DNA from: an uncultured Nitrosomonadaceae bacterium
GTDB lineage: Bacteria; Pseudomonadota; Gammaproteobacteria; Burkholderiales; Nitrosomonadaceae
Length of the DNA: 64,000 nt
Reading direction: 5' to 3'
Assembly: GCA_943787405.1 (NCBI GenBank)
Contig: CALSMH010000003.1
Span: forward strand, 124,001 to 188,000
Shown: positions 28,520 to 37,002 of the stretch, piece after piece
How positions within the stretch are numbered: position 1 is the first letter of the stretch
Layout: each line of letters starts with the position of its first letter
Notes under the pieces: model-generated
Told to the model about the DNA's origin: nothing
The model's database searches: none
Seen by the model: only the letters and a program-made list of their open reading frames with translations
Position numbers and translations under genes: made by a program

Positions 28520-29476
28520 TTACCTAACAGGTAATGCAATAAAGGTTCCATCATTCTGCTTAGTAAGTTCCCGCATTAAAATAGCAAATCTATCTGTTGT
28601 ATATTGAGAAGGAAAACCAACAGCGTGAATCTTGGCTAAGCGCTTTCCATTCTTTTGAACCCTATTCTTCTTTGTAATATCGGCAATGACGCTATCATAA
28701 GAGCCACCGGTATAATCATCACCAAAGACGTAAATAGCGATTGTATGGCCTCTCTTTTTATATTTCCTCAAGGCTGTCAATACGCCCTCTACAGGGCTAC
28801 TATTAGATGCGCTCTGCCATCCTTTAAATAACTTCATCACACTTTTACGTCGAAATGGAACATCGGGAATCCATTTCCCGCTATAACCCGCAAGAATAGC
28901 TTTGCCCTGGTCATCCAAAATCTGGAATCCTTTTGCTTGAGGGTGAATAGTTAAGATATTAATTATTTGCTGTGTAACACGATCCCAAATAGCCCTCATG
29001 CTGCCAGATGTATCAACTACAAAAATTACATAATCACTATCTACTGGGATGCCACCCACTTCTTCATCACGAGGAGTATTGCTAGTAGAGGGTGAAATTG
29101 ATACTTTTTTTAGAGTAGATTGAACCAGAGAGAGTCCATCCAAATCCCCAGTCAGCTCTTTTTCTTCATTCTCTCTTGTACGCAGATTTTCTAAAGAAGC
29201 TTGCATTTTCCTACCTAAATTTCTACTATCTTCTAGCTTAATTTCATTCAGTTTTTTTCTCTGATCAATTTTTTTCGCTAAACTGCTTACCTGGGCTTTG
29301 AGCGCCAAGACCTGGCTCAACTGATCCTCAACTTGATCAACATTTAACTTAGGATCGTCTCTATCAGTATGAGAAATCAGTACCAGAAGAACTATAGCGC
29401 CGAACCCACAAGTTATAATATCTAGGAATGATAGGTTAAATATATCAAAATCTTTTTTCTTTATTTTCATGGCCAA
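28520..29476 (-). CDS. Membrane-anchored vWA protein with ExbD/TolR-like helix (second copy)
   Basis: A 318-residue protein. A basic N-terminus leads into one membrane helix, about 13-35, with the pattern NLSFLDIITCGFGAIVLLVL. The Asp at 19 is placed like the ion-binding Asp of ExbD/TolR/MotB. A charged coiled coil (about 45-110) follows, then a von Willebrand A domain from about 149 with MIDAS start DTSGS (D155) and GDDYTG later; the usual middle Thr is not obvious. By the helix orientation the vWA domain is in the periplasm. Its start overlaps the end of the other vWA gene by 10 bases, so the two are translationally coupled. It is the last gene of the operon. Function inferred, not known. 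Confidence 0.8.
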   Translation of the reverse strand: MAMKIKKKDFDIFNLSFLDIITCGFGAIVLLVLISHTDRDDPKLNVDQVEDQLSQVLALKAQVSSLAKKIDQRKKLNEIKLEDSRNLGRKMQASLENLRTRENEEKELTGDLDGLSLVQSTLKKVSISPSTSNTPRDEEVGGIPVDSDYVIFVVDTSGSMRAIWDRVTQQIINILTIHPQAKGFQILDDQGKAILAGYSGKWIPDVPFRRKSVMKLFKGWQSASNSSPVEGVLTALRKYKKRGHTIAIYVFGDDYTGGSYDSVIADITKKNRVQKNGKRLAKIHAVGFPSQYTTDRFAILMRELTKQNDGTFIALPVR

Positions 29477-30528
29477 TTCACAGCAGGACTAATAACCAGA
29501 CCACCTGTACTAGCTGCCCAACTCCAGTACTCATTTACAGCACTTGGATCACCTTCAATAGGCAACAAAATAACATTGACTTTGACCTCAGTAAGGCTAG
29601 CGTCTTTAACAGTCTGCCTAAATAACTTTACCCGACATTCACCTGAAATTGATTTAGAGCTTCCAAGTAGTGAACTGCACCCAGAAAAAGGATTTAAATG
29701 GGAATAATTTGATTCGCCAGTAGTAGGCAACCCATCTGTAATAATATAAATGTCAGTAGCGTTAAGTCTCGATACAGCTTGCAATCCTTTATGAAGATTA
29801 GTTGCACCAGCCGGGACAATGGAATCTAATTTTTCATAAAAACCATTAAGGATGCTATCAGTATTAACGCTAACCCATTCAGCTTTACCTAGAGAATGTA
29901 TGGAATTATTAAAAGCAAGTACGCTTAACTGACTCACTTTAGGGGTCCGTGCAAGAAGCCAACGAACTATTTTTTTAGTTCGAAGCCACTTAGGTCCCTG
30001 TTTTTTATTTTGAATAGAACTATTCTTTCTCCTAACTATATTTAATAATTTCTCGTCGGTCATTGAAGCACTACTATCGATCAATACTGCAATCCGGCGA
30101 CCTTCAACTTTTAGACCTATCAAATAATCCTCTTCACCGCCCCGGTCATCTTCTATAAGATCATCTTTGTTCGCTATTGGTCTTGTAGCAATGCTATTCT
30201 TCAGAGCAGTTAACTCTCCTCTTTTATTGTTAAGATTAGACTCTTTTTTTGAAAGCCTTTGTTTAATTTGTGCAAGTTTTTCTTTAAGTTTTCTTATTTT
30301 CTCAGTCTCAGACTGAGATGTATTGAGAAGTTGAACAAGTGTCTGCTGCAATTCTACCTGCTGCGATTCAAGCAACTGAATCTCAACAGTTAAATTGTTA
30401 GCCTCAGCATTAGAATCACTCACGTCATATTTGACTAGGATAAATACCAACACCATCGCGCCAAGTCCACATGACATTATGTCAAGGAATGCGAGATTAA
30501 ACCCTTCTGATCGACGCCGCCTTTTCAC
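29467..30528 (-). CDS. Membrane-anchored vWA protein with ExbD/TolR-like helix (first copy)
   Basis: A 353-residue protein: MKRRRRSEG, then one helix (about 11-33) with the pattern NLAFLDIMSCGLGAMVLVFI and Asp16, then a long coiled coil (about 40-112), then a vWA domain from about 144. The MIDAS is complete: DSSAS (D151-S155), a Thr in AGATNLHKG, and Asp in IITDGLPTTG. Two to three Cys occur late in the domain. The helix pattern is nearly the same as that of the next gene, but the two vWA domains differ strongly. It lies 11 bases after the MotA/ExbB-family gene. I infer it to be one of two B-type stator subunits. Confidence 0.82.
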   Translation of the reverse strand: MKRRRRSEGFNLAFLDIMSCGLGAMVLVFILVKYDVSDSNAEANNLTVEIQLLESQQVELQQTLVQLLNTSQSETEKIRKLKEKLAQIKQRLSKKESNLNNKRGELTALKNSIATRPIANKDDLIEDDRGGEEDYLIGLKVEGRRIAVLIDSSASMTDEKLLNIVRRKNSSIQNKKQGPKWLRTKKIVRWLLARTPKVSQLSVLAFNNSIHSLGKAEWVSVNTDSILNGFYEKLDSIVPAGATNLHKGLQAVSRLNATDIYIITDGLPTTGESNYSHLNPFSGCSSLLGSSKSISGECRVKLFRQTVKDASLTEVKVNVILLPIEGDPSAVNEYWSWAASTGGLVISPAVNWP

Positions 30529-30539
30529 AGATTAATTAT

Positions 30540-31295
30540 TTATTTAATACGAGCAAGTAAATACTGATCACAATAGGATTGGATATCCACGAGCTGTCCA
30601 TCCTGAAGGCGTTGCAATTGATGGAAAATAAACATGAGGAATATGCTAATTAACAAAGCCACGAGTGTTGAATTGAAAGCCACACCAAGACTATTTGTCA
30701 TGCCAGCAATATCGCCTGCAAGCGCCTTGTCTGCTAGAGAAAGCGCTTCACCAATGCCGCGTACTGTTCCAATAAAACCGATTGATGGTACGGCCCAGAT
30801 CAGATAACGAATCATCGAATTCTCAGCATCTTGGCGAATAGAAAGTGCTTCCACGCAACTTTCTATCGCATCAGATAAATTCTGTACATTCTTAGTTCCC
30901 GCATAACGCCACAAAGTAGTACGTAATGTCTGTATTAGAGGTGTTGAATTATGTGCAGCAGAGAGCTCCGTATCAAGCCTTTTAATAACCTCTTCAGCAT
31001 CAAAATTTCCTCCTTTTATTTCTTCGACCATGTCAACTGTGTAAAGATATTTGCTTCGCAAAATATTGCGGCACTTGTTTAGAATAAGGAAACTGCCCCA
31101 GAGCATCAAAATGATACAGAGTTCCTGTTCATAATCTTTGATGACAATTATAAGGTCACGGGGTGCAGATTGGCCTGCTTGTCTTGCTGCTTCAAGTATC
31201 AGATCGGCTTCAGGACGAACATAACCGATATATGCAAGATGAACGAAAATAGCTGAAATAATCAGCACCATGAAACTTTTAATAACTTCAGACAT
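30540..31295 (-). CDS. MotA/TolQ/ExbB family proton-channel protein
   Basis: A 251-residue inner-membrane protein with four predicted helices: about 8-26, 57-74, 160-182 and 203-226. The conserved MotA_ExbB region lies at the third and fourth helices: AVPSIGFIGTVRGIG with Pro170, then LGVAFNSTLVALLIS with the pore Thr210. A charged cytosolic stretch of about 85 residues separates helices 2 and 3, as in the family. It starts 1 base after the stop of the 48-residue gene and ends 11 bases before the first vWA gene. In relatives five such subunits surround a B-subunit pair and couple ion flow to rotation or force. Confidence 0.88.
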   Translation of the reverse strand: MSEVIKSFMVLIISAIFVHLAYIGYVRPEADLILEAARQAGQSAPRDLIIVIKDYEQELCIILMLWGSFLILNKCRNILRSKYLYTVDMVEEIKGGNFDAEEVIKRLDTELSAAHNSTPLIQTLRTTLWRYAGTKNVQNLSDAIESCVEALSIRQDAENSMIRYLIWAVPSIGFIGTVRGIGEALSLADKALAGDIAGMTNSLGVAFNSTLVALLISIFLMFIFHQLQRLQDGQLVDIQSYCDQYLLARIK

Positions 31296-31296
31296 A

Positions 31297-31443
31297 TTAA
31301 ATATCCACAGGAAAAGATGTAGGGGAATTTAGGCTAATAGTAGGCAAGACTGCATACACAGTTGCCACAGCAATAAAAAGAAACACCAATACTAGCGCCA
31401 ATTGGGTAATTCTTTTATGTAATAATCTTTTCAGCTTACTCAT
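31297..31443 (-). CDS. 48-residue single-helix protein of the vWA operon
   Basis: A small gene seen only by reading the reverse strand between its neighbours. The protein starts MSKLKRLLHKRITQ, a basic amphipathic start, then has one helix of about 19 hydrophobic residues (ALVLVFLFIAVATVYAVLP), then a short tail ending PTSFPVDI. Its ATG overlaps the stop of the PEGA gene by 8 bases and its TAA lies 1 base before the MotA-family ATG, which argues for translational coupling and for a real gene. It could be an accessory subunit of the channel complex. No family was recognised. Confidence 0.7.
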   Translation of the reverse strand: MSKLKRLLHKRITQLALVLVFLFIAVATVYAVLPTISLNSPTSFPVDI

Positions 31444-33463
31444 TTTTTCCTCCATAAAGATAACGACCCACTCTAAATCCTACGTCGTCTCGCCCAGTAG
31501 TCAATCCTTCTCTAAATGAAGGTCGAAGTGCGGTAACTGAACCAGAGCGAAAATTGGCTCCTTTTACCACATGTGACAGCCCATTTTCTGCCCCTAATGG
31601 ATTTTCTGAAGTTGTATCTTCTATTGGCGGCATAATTGAATAAATATCATGCACCCACTCACTAACATTACCAGCAATATCATAAAGACCAGATAGCTCT
31701 TTCTTAAAGCTACCCACAGGTGCAGCACTTACATAGCCATCATTATAATTAGGCACATAAAATTTCATTTGGCCTTTAGCACTTTCATCTGAAACATTTG
31801 CAACATTAGGAGGAATAACCATTTCATCTCCCCAAGAAAAAATAGTTTGTTTTGTTTTTCCTGCCTTGCGTGACAGCCATTCCCATTCTGCTTCACTAAG
31901 CAAACGATAACCATCAGTATTTCTATTAAATCCGTTCACTCTCTCATTAACAATTTTATAGAAAGGCTGGAGACCTTCATTCATGCTAAGCCAATTACAG
32001 AAAGATGCGGCCTCATTCCAATCAATCGAGGTTACAGGAACATCATCTGATCCTAAAGACTTTCTTAAACTTGGCTTAAATTTCCCATACTGGCCATTCG
32101 TTATCTCAAAAATACTAGCATAGAAGGATTTTGTTAATCTAATCTTCTTCTGAAATTCATTTGCACGCTGGCCTTTTTGGGAGCGCGGAGCACCCATTTT
32201 CATATACCCTGGATTTATAAATAATTTTAGCTTGATACCTTCCTTGTTAGTTAATTCTCTAGGTGACTCCTGTAATCGCGCCTGATATTCAGTTAGCAAC
32301 TTTACTGATACTTTTTGTACGAACTTTCCTGTTGGGTTTATAGTTTTTAATAGTGATCGATGTCCCTTTTTTTTGAAGAGAATCTTCTGAGTTACCGCCG
32401 GAAGAGTAACGGTTACAGAATTTTTTCCATAATTTTTATTATTAATCCAGATCGTTGCAGGAGGCGAAGAAGAAATTATTACTTTTCCAAATTCTGGTTT
32501 TAGCTGAAAAGATATTTCCCTAGCCTTACCTGATGTAAGTTGAATTTTTTTGGTACTCGGGTAATAGCCTTGTTTCATATAAATAAATTGATGTTCCTCA
32601 TTCGTGTTGAGGAAGAGCGGCCCCTTCGATAGACTACCATTTACAATAAGCCTTCCGCCTTTTGGAGTTAGTTTAGGAATAACTTTTGCCTTTATTCGTG
32701 CAAGCTGGTAATTACGTTTCACATTTGGCACAGTATGGGTAATCTCAAATTTATCGATTGAATCAACATAGTTGTCAGCTGTAACTCGCAAAGAATGCAC
32801 ACCACCATTCAGGTTACTTTCTAAAGGAGTCTTTCCAATCAGTTCCTCATTAAGGAAGACTTTAGCACCTTTAGGTCTAGTGAGAATATTGAGCCTGCCA
32901 TTAATCGGTTGCAAATCAACATGCAACTCTGTCTTCTTCTGTCGTTTAATTTCAACCGTCAAATCTTTAGGTAGAAAAAAAGGATTGCTAATATTAATTG
33001 TATAGATTCCTGCCTCTAACTCCAGATCGAGCATAGCAGAGCGCGTCGTATCACGATTGTTGATCTTCCAAACAGTCTCTAACAAATTGTCCTTATCTCC
33101 CACTATACTTATAACCAGATGCCCAGGTAATTCAGCTAATTCAAGTGAGAAATTTTTACCTAAATAAGCTGAACCAATATTTTCTGTGGCATCTTTGAAC
33201 CCAGGCGAAGATACATTAATAGTGGGATTTCCAGAGAGTGAGTACACTACATTTCCAATGTTAAAACTAAAATTATCTATTGCTCGTATTGTAGCCTGAT
33301 CACTTGCTTCCAATGGCATAACTTCTATTCTTGTTCCACGAGAATGAATAATCAACACAACTATAAGTAAAATAATGCTTGTCACCACTAAACCAGAAAG
33401 AATATATATTCTTTTCTGCTTATTTTGGGCCTTGTCTAATTTATTATTAAATTGGCTCATCAC
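31436..33463 (-). CDS. PEGA-repeat / SUMF1-domain membrane protein
   Basis: A 675-residue protein anchored by one N-terminal helix (about 19-39). Then come an extracytoplasmic region with several PEGA-like beta repeats (clear at about 188-255, 268-322 and 325-390, e.g. GKTPLESNLNGGVHSL) and a C-terminal SUMF1/FGE-type sulfatase-modifying domain (about 410-670) with MKMGAPRSQKGQ, YRLLSEAEWEWLSRKA, LYDIAGNVSEWVHD and GFRVGRY. The two C-terminal cysteines of active formylglycine-generating enzyme are absent: RPSFREG stands where a Cys pair is expected. So it is probably a binding domain. The start GTG overlaps the preceding gene by 17 bases. Confidence 0.85.
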   Translation of the reverse strand: MMSQFNNKLDKAQNKQKRIYILSGLVVTSIILLIVVLIIHSRGTRIEVMPLEASDQATIRAIDNFSFNIGNVVYSLSGNPTINVSSPGFKDATENIGSAYLGKNFSLELAELPGHLVISIVGDKDNLLETVWKINNRDTTRSAMLDLELEAGIYTINISNPFFLPKDLTVEIKRQKKTELHVDLQPINGRLNILTRPKGAKVFLNEELIGKTPLESNLNGGVHSLRVTADNYVDSIDKFEITHTVPNVKRNYQLARIKAKVIPKLTPKGGRLIVNGSLSKGPLFLNTNEEHQFIYMKQGYYPSTKKIQLTSGKAREISFQLKPEFGKVIISSSPPATIWINNKNYGKNSVTVTLPAVTQKILFKKKGHRSLLKTINPTGKFVQKVSVKLLTEYQARLQESPRELTNKEGIKLKLFINPGYMKMGAPRSQKGQRANEFQKKIRLTKSFYASIFEITNGQYGKFKPSLRKSLGSDDVPVTSIDWNEAASFCNWLSMNEGLQPFYKIVNERVNGFNRNTDGYRLLSEAEWEWLSRKAGKTKQTIFSWGDEMVIPPNVANVSDESAKGQMKFYVPNYNDGYVSAAPVGSFKKELSGLYDIAGNVSEWVHDIYSIMPPIEDTTSENPLGAENGLSHVVKGANFRSGSVTALRPSFREGLTTGRDDVGFRVGRYLYGGKNE

Positions 33464-34868
33464 AAATTATTTTGACAGAATAGCTCTGCTTATTATATGG
33501 AATTAAAACTTGCAATAATTTAGATTTAAAACCATTACGAGTTCCTTCGAAGGTGTAGTAACCTGGCTTCAACTCTATGATTTTATTATAAATAAACCCT
33601 AATTTCCCTATGCTGCGCACTTGAATATCAGTCTTATTATCAGACGTAACTATGACAGAAATAAGCTGATTAAATGTCGAGATCAGTTCATTAAGTTGTT
33701 TTATTTTTTTTCTAAGTCTAGAGCTATGTTTTGAGAAATGTGATGCATGCTTTAGAATTTTTTTTGTTTCCTTAAGAACGCCATTGTCTGTAAGGCGATA
33801 AGGGGATTTCTCATATTGAGCAAGAACTGACTGAAGCCTTAGAATTTCTTTAGCAAGCTTTATCCCTTTAATTGCCTCCTCATTACTAGGCATATTTTTT
33901 TTGGCTTTTTCAAATTTAGCCATTGCTCGTACCCAATTGTCCTCGCGAGTTGCCTGCTCTGCTTGCTTAAGTGCTTGCTCTGTTCTATAAGATTTTTCTT
34001 CTATTAATATCTGCTTCAGAAGAGCTTTTAGTTCCGGGCGCTCTGGATAAATTTTTTCTGCTTTCTGGTAGTGATACCTAGCTTTTTTCGTTTCATGATT
34101 CTCTATTTTAGAAAATCCTAATGAGATATGATTATCAAATTTATTGTTTCTAATCATTCTTTTTATTAATTCTAAACGCTCAGCTTCTACTGGTCGTTTA
34201 GAATTAATCTTTAGAATTTCCTCCAAAGAATTAGATTCATTTAACAGATTATTTTCTGCGCGAGCAATATTTGCCTTATTTAAAAACGGAAGAATCTGCT
34301 GAAGTTTTTCAATATTTTGCTGAAGCACTTGGGCTTTTGTAGATTGCGGGGCAACTACCAGAGCCTTTTCAATATAAAGCTTTGCCTCATGATAGAGATC
34401 ATCTGAGAAAAATGAAGTGGCTTTTTCTATATTATCTTTAAATATTTTATCTGACTCATCAATAACTTCTATTGCTTTAGTCGTTAGTGACTTAATGCCA
34501 GCTAGCGCATTAAAATAATCACCATTACTAAAATAGAGCATCATATACTCTTCCTGCTCATTAAGTTCAAGTAAAGTCTTCTGATTCCAATCTTTCAAAT
34601 TAGCTGCATAAAGACGGGGCTTCAACTCAGATTTGTATCTTTGAAATAGCTCTTTAAATTCCTCCCGAATTATTGATAGGTCTGATTCAGATATTTTTTT
34701 TATTTTAGATACTGAAGCAGTTGTATTTTTTGGTGTGGTAGATTCAAAATAAGGCAGGCTTAGTAGTATAAGAGCGCTTGCAACAATAATGATAAAAAAG
34801 CCAATTAATACTTGCAATATTAATTTAGATCTGCGCTGGCGTGCCTCTCCTAACTTTTTCTCAAGCAC
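33447..34868 (-). CDS. TPR-like coiled-coil membrane protein
   Basis: A 473-residue protein with GTG start. A basic N-terminal part is followed by one helix (about 20-42, IGFFIIIVASALILLSL), then a long alpha-helical region with TPR-like units (for instance EAKLYIEKALVVAPQSTKAQ and KARYHYQKAEKIYPERPELK) and a C-terminal beta-like part from about 405 (TSDNKTDIQVRSIGKL, then LKPGYYTFEGTRNGFKSK), which resembles a PEGA-type strand pattern. It is probably extracytoplasmic and membrane-tethered. It overlaps the next gene by 17 bases and follows the lipoprotein gene by 14. It is likely a structural partner of the PEGA/SUMF1 protein. Confidence 0.75.
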   Translation of the reverse strand: MLEKKLGEARQRRSKLILQVLIGFFIIIVASALILLSLPYFESTTPKNTTASVSKIKKISESDLSIIREEFKELFQRYKSELKPRLYAANLKDWNQKTLLELNEQEEYMMLYFSNGDYFNALAGIKSLTTKAIEVIDESDKIFKDNIEKATSFFSDDLYHEAKLYIEKALVVAPQSTKAQVLQQNIEKLQQILPFLNKANIARAENNLLNESNSLEEILKINSKRPVEAERLELIKRMIRNNKFDNHISLGFSKIENHETKKARYHYQKAEKIYPERPELKALLKQILIEEKSYRTEQALKQAEQATREDNWVRAMAKFEKAKKNMPSNEEAIKGIKLAKEILRLQSVLAQYEKSPYRLTDNGVLKETKKILKHASHFSKHSSRLRKKIKQLNELISTFNQLISVIVTSDNKTDIQVRSIGKLGFIYNKIIELKPGYYTFEGTRNGFKSKLLQVLIPYNKQSYSVKIICDEPI

Positions 34869-34882
34869 GTTATTTTTAATAT

Positions 34883-36127
34883 CTATAATTGAACATCAGG
34901 AGTCTTTTCTTCAGAATAAATTTTTTGCAAGAAAATACGCCACTGCATAAATTGCTCCTTAGCATTACCAGTCAGCTCAACACTTTTTTTATTAAATGCA
35001 ATAACCTTTGGGGCAAATTCAAGATCAACTGATTTTCCTAATTCATTTAGCGTGTCACGGTGTACATTTGCCTCCTCACTTGTTTTAAAACTTTGTCCAA
35101 TTAACATAGCACCCCCCACTCCACCAGCAAGTAATCCTAATGTTGAGGCAGTCTGGGTGGCAGCTGAGTTAGAACCTGCGCCTGCAACTGCTGCCAAAAC
35201 ACCAAGCCCTATAAGTGCAGCACCGCCAACAGCCTGAGCTAGCGCTTTACGATTTGCAGAACGCTTTGCCTTAATTTCCAGCAGACTTTGACTCTGCCAC
35301 ATCAGATAACTATCATTCATTTTTGAGGAGAAAGAAGCATAGTTGTTTTGTAGGCCATCAATAAACAGCTGATCCCGAACTCTAATAGCTTTCACACGCC
35401 GAAACATCGGATCCTGGTTACTTGGTTTACTTACAAGATTGAATTGATCCTCTTCCAATTCGATATATTGCATAAATTTACTATCCGAAAAATTGGCTCC
35501 AAACCTAATATCAGATAGATAATGGAGATCTTCTAATTCTTTAGACTCATGATCATCTAGTTCCTCAATAATTTTAGCTGCTATTTTCTCAAACAGAGGG
35601 TCATAAGAGTCCTTCCCTTTATTCCTGTAATTCTTATGAAAAGCATCAGACACCTCATGGTCAAAAGATTCATCCAACCATCTTCGATTACTGATATCAA
35701 TAACCTCTACAGCTACTTCAACCTCTTCACCATTTGATTCTTTAATCTGGCCAAGTATATATAAATCACCAGTAGCTGTTCTATCTGGGGTAACACGGAT
35801 TGAGCCAAATTGTTCTGTCTCATCTAGCTTTTCTTTGAGTTTATAAGCAAAACGGTTAGCTTCCGCCCTTCGTATCTCCGGCCAGATATTTTCATCTTCA
35901 TAATCTTGCTCTTGAGGTAGGCCCGGATCAAAAACTGGGATGATTACATCAAGCTTTGGATGAGGTTGAACCGAATTAGTTGCTTTTTGTTCAGAATATG
36001 ATGAAGATAATGAAGGGCCAACACCTGTCGATAGCTTTGTATTATTAGTGGCACATCCTGAAAACAGGAACACTTGGAGACTACAGACAGTCACAATTAA
36101 ACTGATATCAGATTTCTTAAAAAACAT
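34883..36127 (-). CDS. Large lipoprotein with glycine-rich hydrophobic segment
   Basis: A 414-residue precursor with a lipobox FSGC near residue 25 (VFLFSGCATNN), so probably attached to the outer membrane. A mixed alpha/beta domain follows, with a predicted curli-assembly CsgG-like pattern FGSIRVTPDRTATGDLYILG; this likeness is only my impression. At about 305-350 there is a Gly/Ala zipper (AVGGAALIGLGVLAAVAGAG, then LLAGGVGGAMLIG) that could span or insert in a membrane. An AGAGAG ribosome site precedes the ATG. It lies 15 bases after the secreted-protein gene and 14 before the TPR gene. Confidence 0.75.
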   Translation of the reverse strand: MFFKKSDISLIVTVCSLQVFLFSGCATNNTKLSTGVGPSLSSSYSEQKATNSVQPHPKLDVIIPVFDPGLPQEQDYEDENIWPEIRRAEANRFAYKLKEKLDETEQFGSIRVTPDRTATGDLYILGQIKESNGEEVEVAVEVIDISNRRWLDESFDHEVSDAFHKNYRNKGKDSYDPLFEKIAAKIIEELDDHESKELEDLHYLSDIRFGANFSDSKFMQYIELEEDQFNLVSKPSNQDPMFRRVKAIRVRDQLFIDGLQNNYASFSSKMNDSYLMWQSQSLLEIKAKRSANRKALAQAVGGAALIGLGVLAAVAGAGSNSAATQTASTLGLLAGGVGGAMLIGQSFKTSEEANVHRDTLNELGKSVDLEFAPKVIAFNKKSVELTGNAKEQFMQWRIFLQKIYSEEKTPDVQL

Positions 36128-36142
36128 AATTTCTCTCTATTA

Positions 36143-36727
36143 TTATTCGGTTAATCCTTTATATTTCCTATATTCATCCCATAGTAATTTTCTTTTTTTA
36201 GGGTCGCTTTCATTTTCAGCAGCACGTCGTATTTGGGCTGCGAGCGCGCTGTCATTATCTGCTGAAGGAATGTCATCAGGAAGCTTTCCGTTTGCAGTTG
36301 AAACGCTGCCCAGATAATTCCTATTTTTAATATCTGTAGTTTGCAAAGTCAAATTATTTTTTGATTCTTCTTGAACACTATCTTCAGCAGCAGGTAATTC
36401 GGTCCCGGACATAGCTGAATTAGCAACAGCCTCTCCTATATTCTTGCCATTTGAACTTTCAGCTGCCTCGTTAGCGCCACCAGAATTTTCGTTAGTATTA
36501 TTAGTTTCTTTTTTCTTGATTTCTTGATAACACAATTTATATTTATTTAATGCCCTAGAAAAAGACTCATCCATTTTGTTAATACGTTCACCCTTAGTTA
36601 GAGTTGGATCATCTGAATAATCTATTTGTATATTTGTGCAATCAACTGCCAACTCAAGGCTTTCTTGAGTATATGCCGTTGAATGTAAAAAAAATATAGA
36701 AAATATAGCGAGGATAAATTTTCTCAT
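36143..36727 (-). CDS. Secreted Asn/Ser/Glu-rich protein, first gene of the vWA operon
   Basis: I place the start at ATG 36727 because MRKFILAIFSIFFLHSTAYT is a signal peptide; the frame is open 7 codons further to a TTG at 36748. The mature part of about 175 residues starts with a Cys-containing segment (ELAVDCTNIQIDYSDDP) and then becomes low-complexity (Asn, Ser, Glu, Gly, Ala). It has a second Cys near residue 66 in YKLCYQEIKKKE, so a disulphide is possible. The end is charged (DPKKRKLLWDEYRKYKGL). No family was recognised. It is the first gene of the co-directional set; no promoter was convincingly seen upstream. Confidence 0.65.
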   Translation of the reverse strand: MRKFILAIFSIFFLHSTAYTQESLELAVDCTNIQIDYSDDPTLTKGERINKMDESFSRALNKYKLCYQEIKKKETNNTNENSGGANEAAESSNGKNIGEAVANSAMSGTELPAAEDSVQEESKNNLTLQTTDIKNRNYLGSVSTANGKLPDDIPSADNDSALAAQIRRAAENESDPKKRKLLWDEYRKYKGLTE

Positions 36728-36783
36728 GATCTCATAGATATTTGGCAACTAATTTTCTGTTTAATGGGCAGCCCTAGCCTCTC

Positions 36784-37002
36784 TTAATACTCAAAATCGA
36801 CTGTCCCAATTACCTTTGACTTAGAATCAAAAAAAGCTTTCTTTTTTCCATTTAGTATAGTTGCCACCACCATAAATTCCTTAAATGTATCTAAATTCAC
36901 TTTATTGAATCTAACATTTCCCTCTTTTTTAATTGAAAATTCACCATTATTTTTTTTAAAATTCCAACCCATTCTATAGTCTTCAATAATTTCTTTTGGC
37001 AT
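36784..37002 (-). CDS. Small hypothetical protein
   Basis: A 72-residue acidic/basic mixed protein, no membrane helix or signal peptide, no recognised motif. An AGGGGGAAAGG purine run directly before the ATG is a strong ribosome site, which is the main reason to accept it as a gene. It lies 57 bases upstream of the secreted-protein gene on the same strand and may belong to the same transcript. Confidence 0.5.
   Translation of the reverse strand: MPKEIIEDYRMGWNFKKNNGEFSIKKEGNVRFNKVNLDTFKEFMVVATILNGKKKAFFDSKSKVIGTVDFEY

Noticed and set aside
28520-31295. Zorya-type defence system (ZorA/ZorB)
   Set aside because: The channel protein and helix-bearing partners resemble it in principle, but the partners carry vWA domains instead of peptidoglycan-binding OmpA domains, and no ZorC, ZorD or ZorE is present.
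31436-33463. Active formylglycine-generating enzyme
   Set aside because: The two catalytic cysteines are absent and no sulfatase gene is near.
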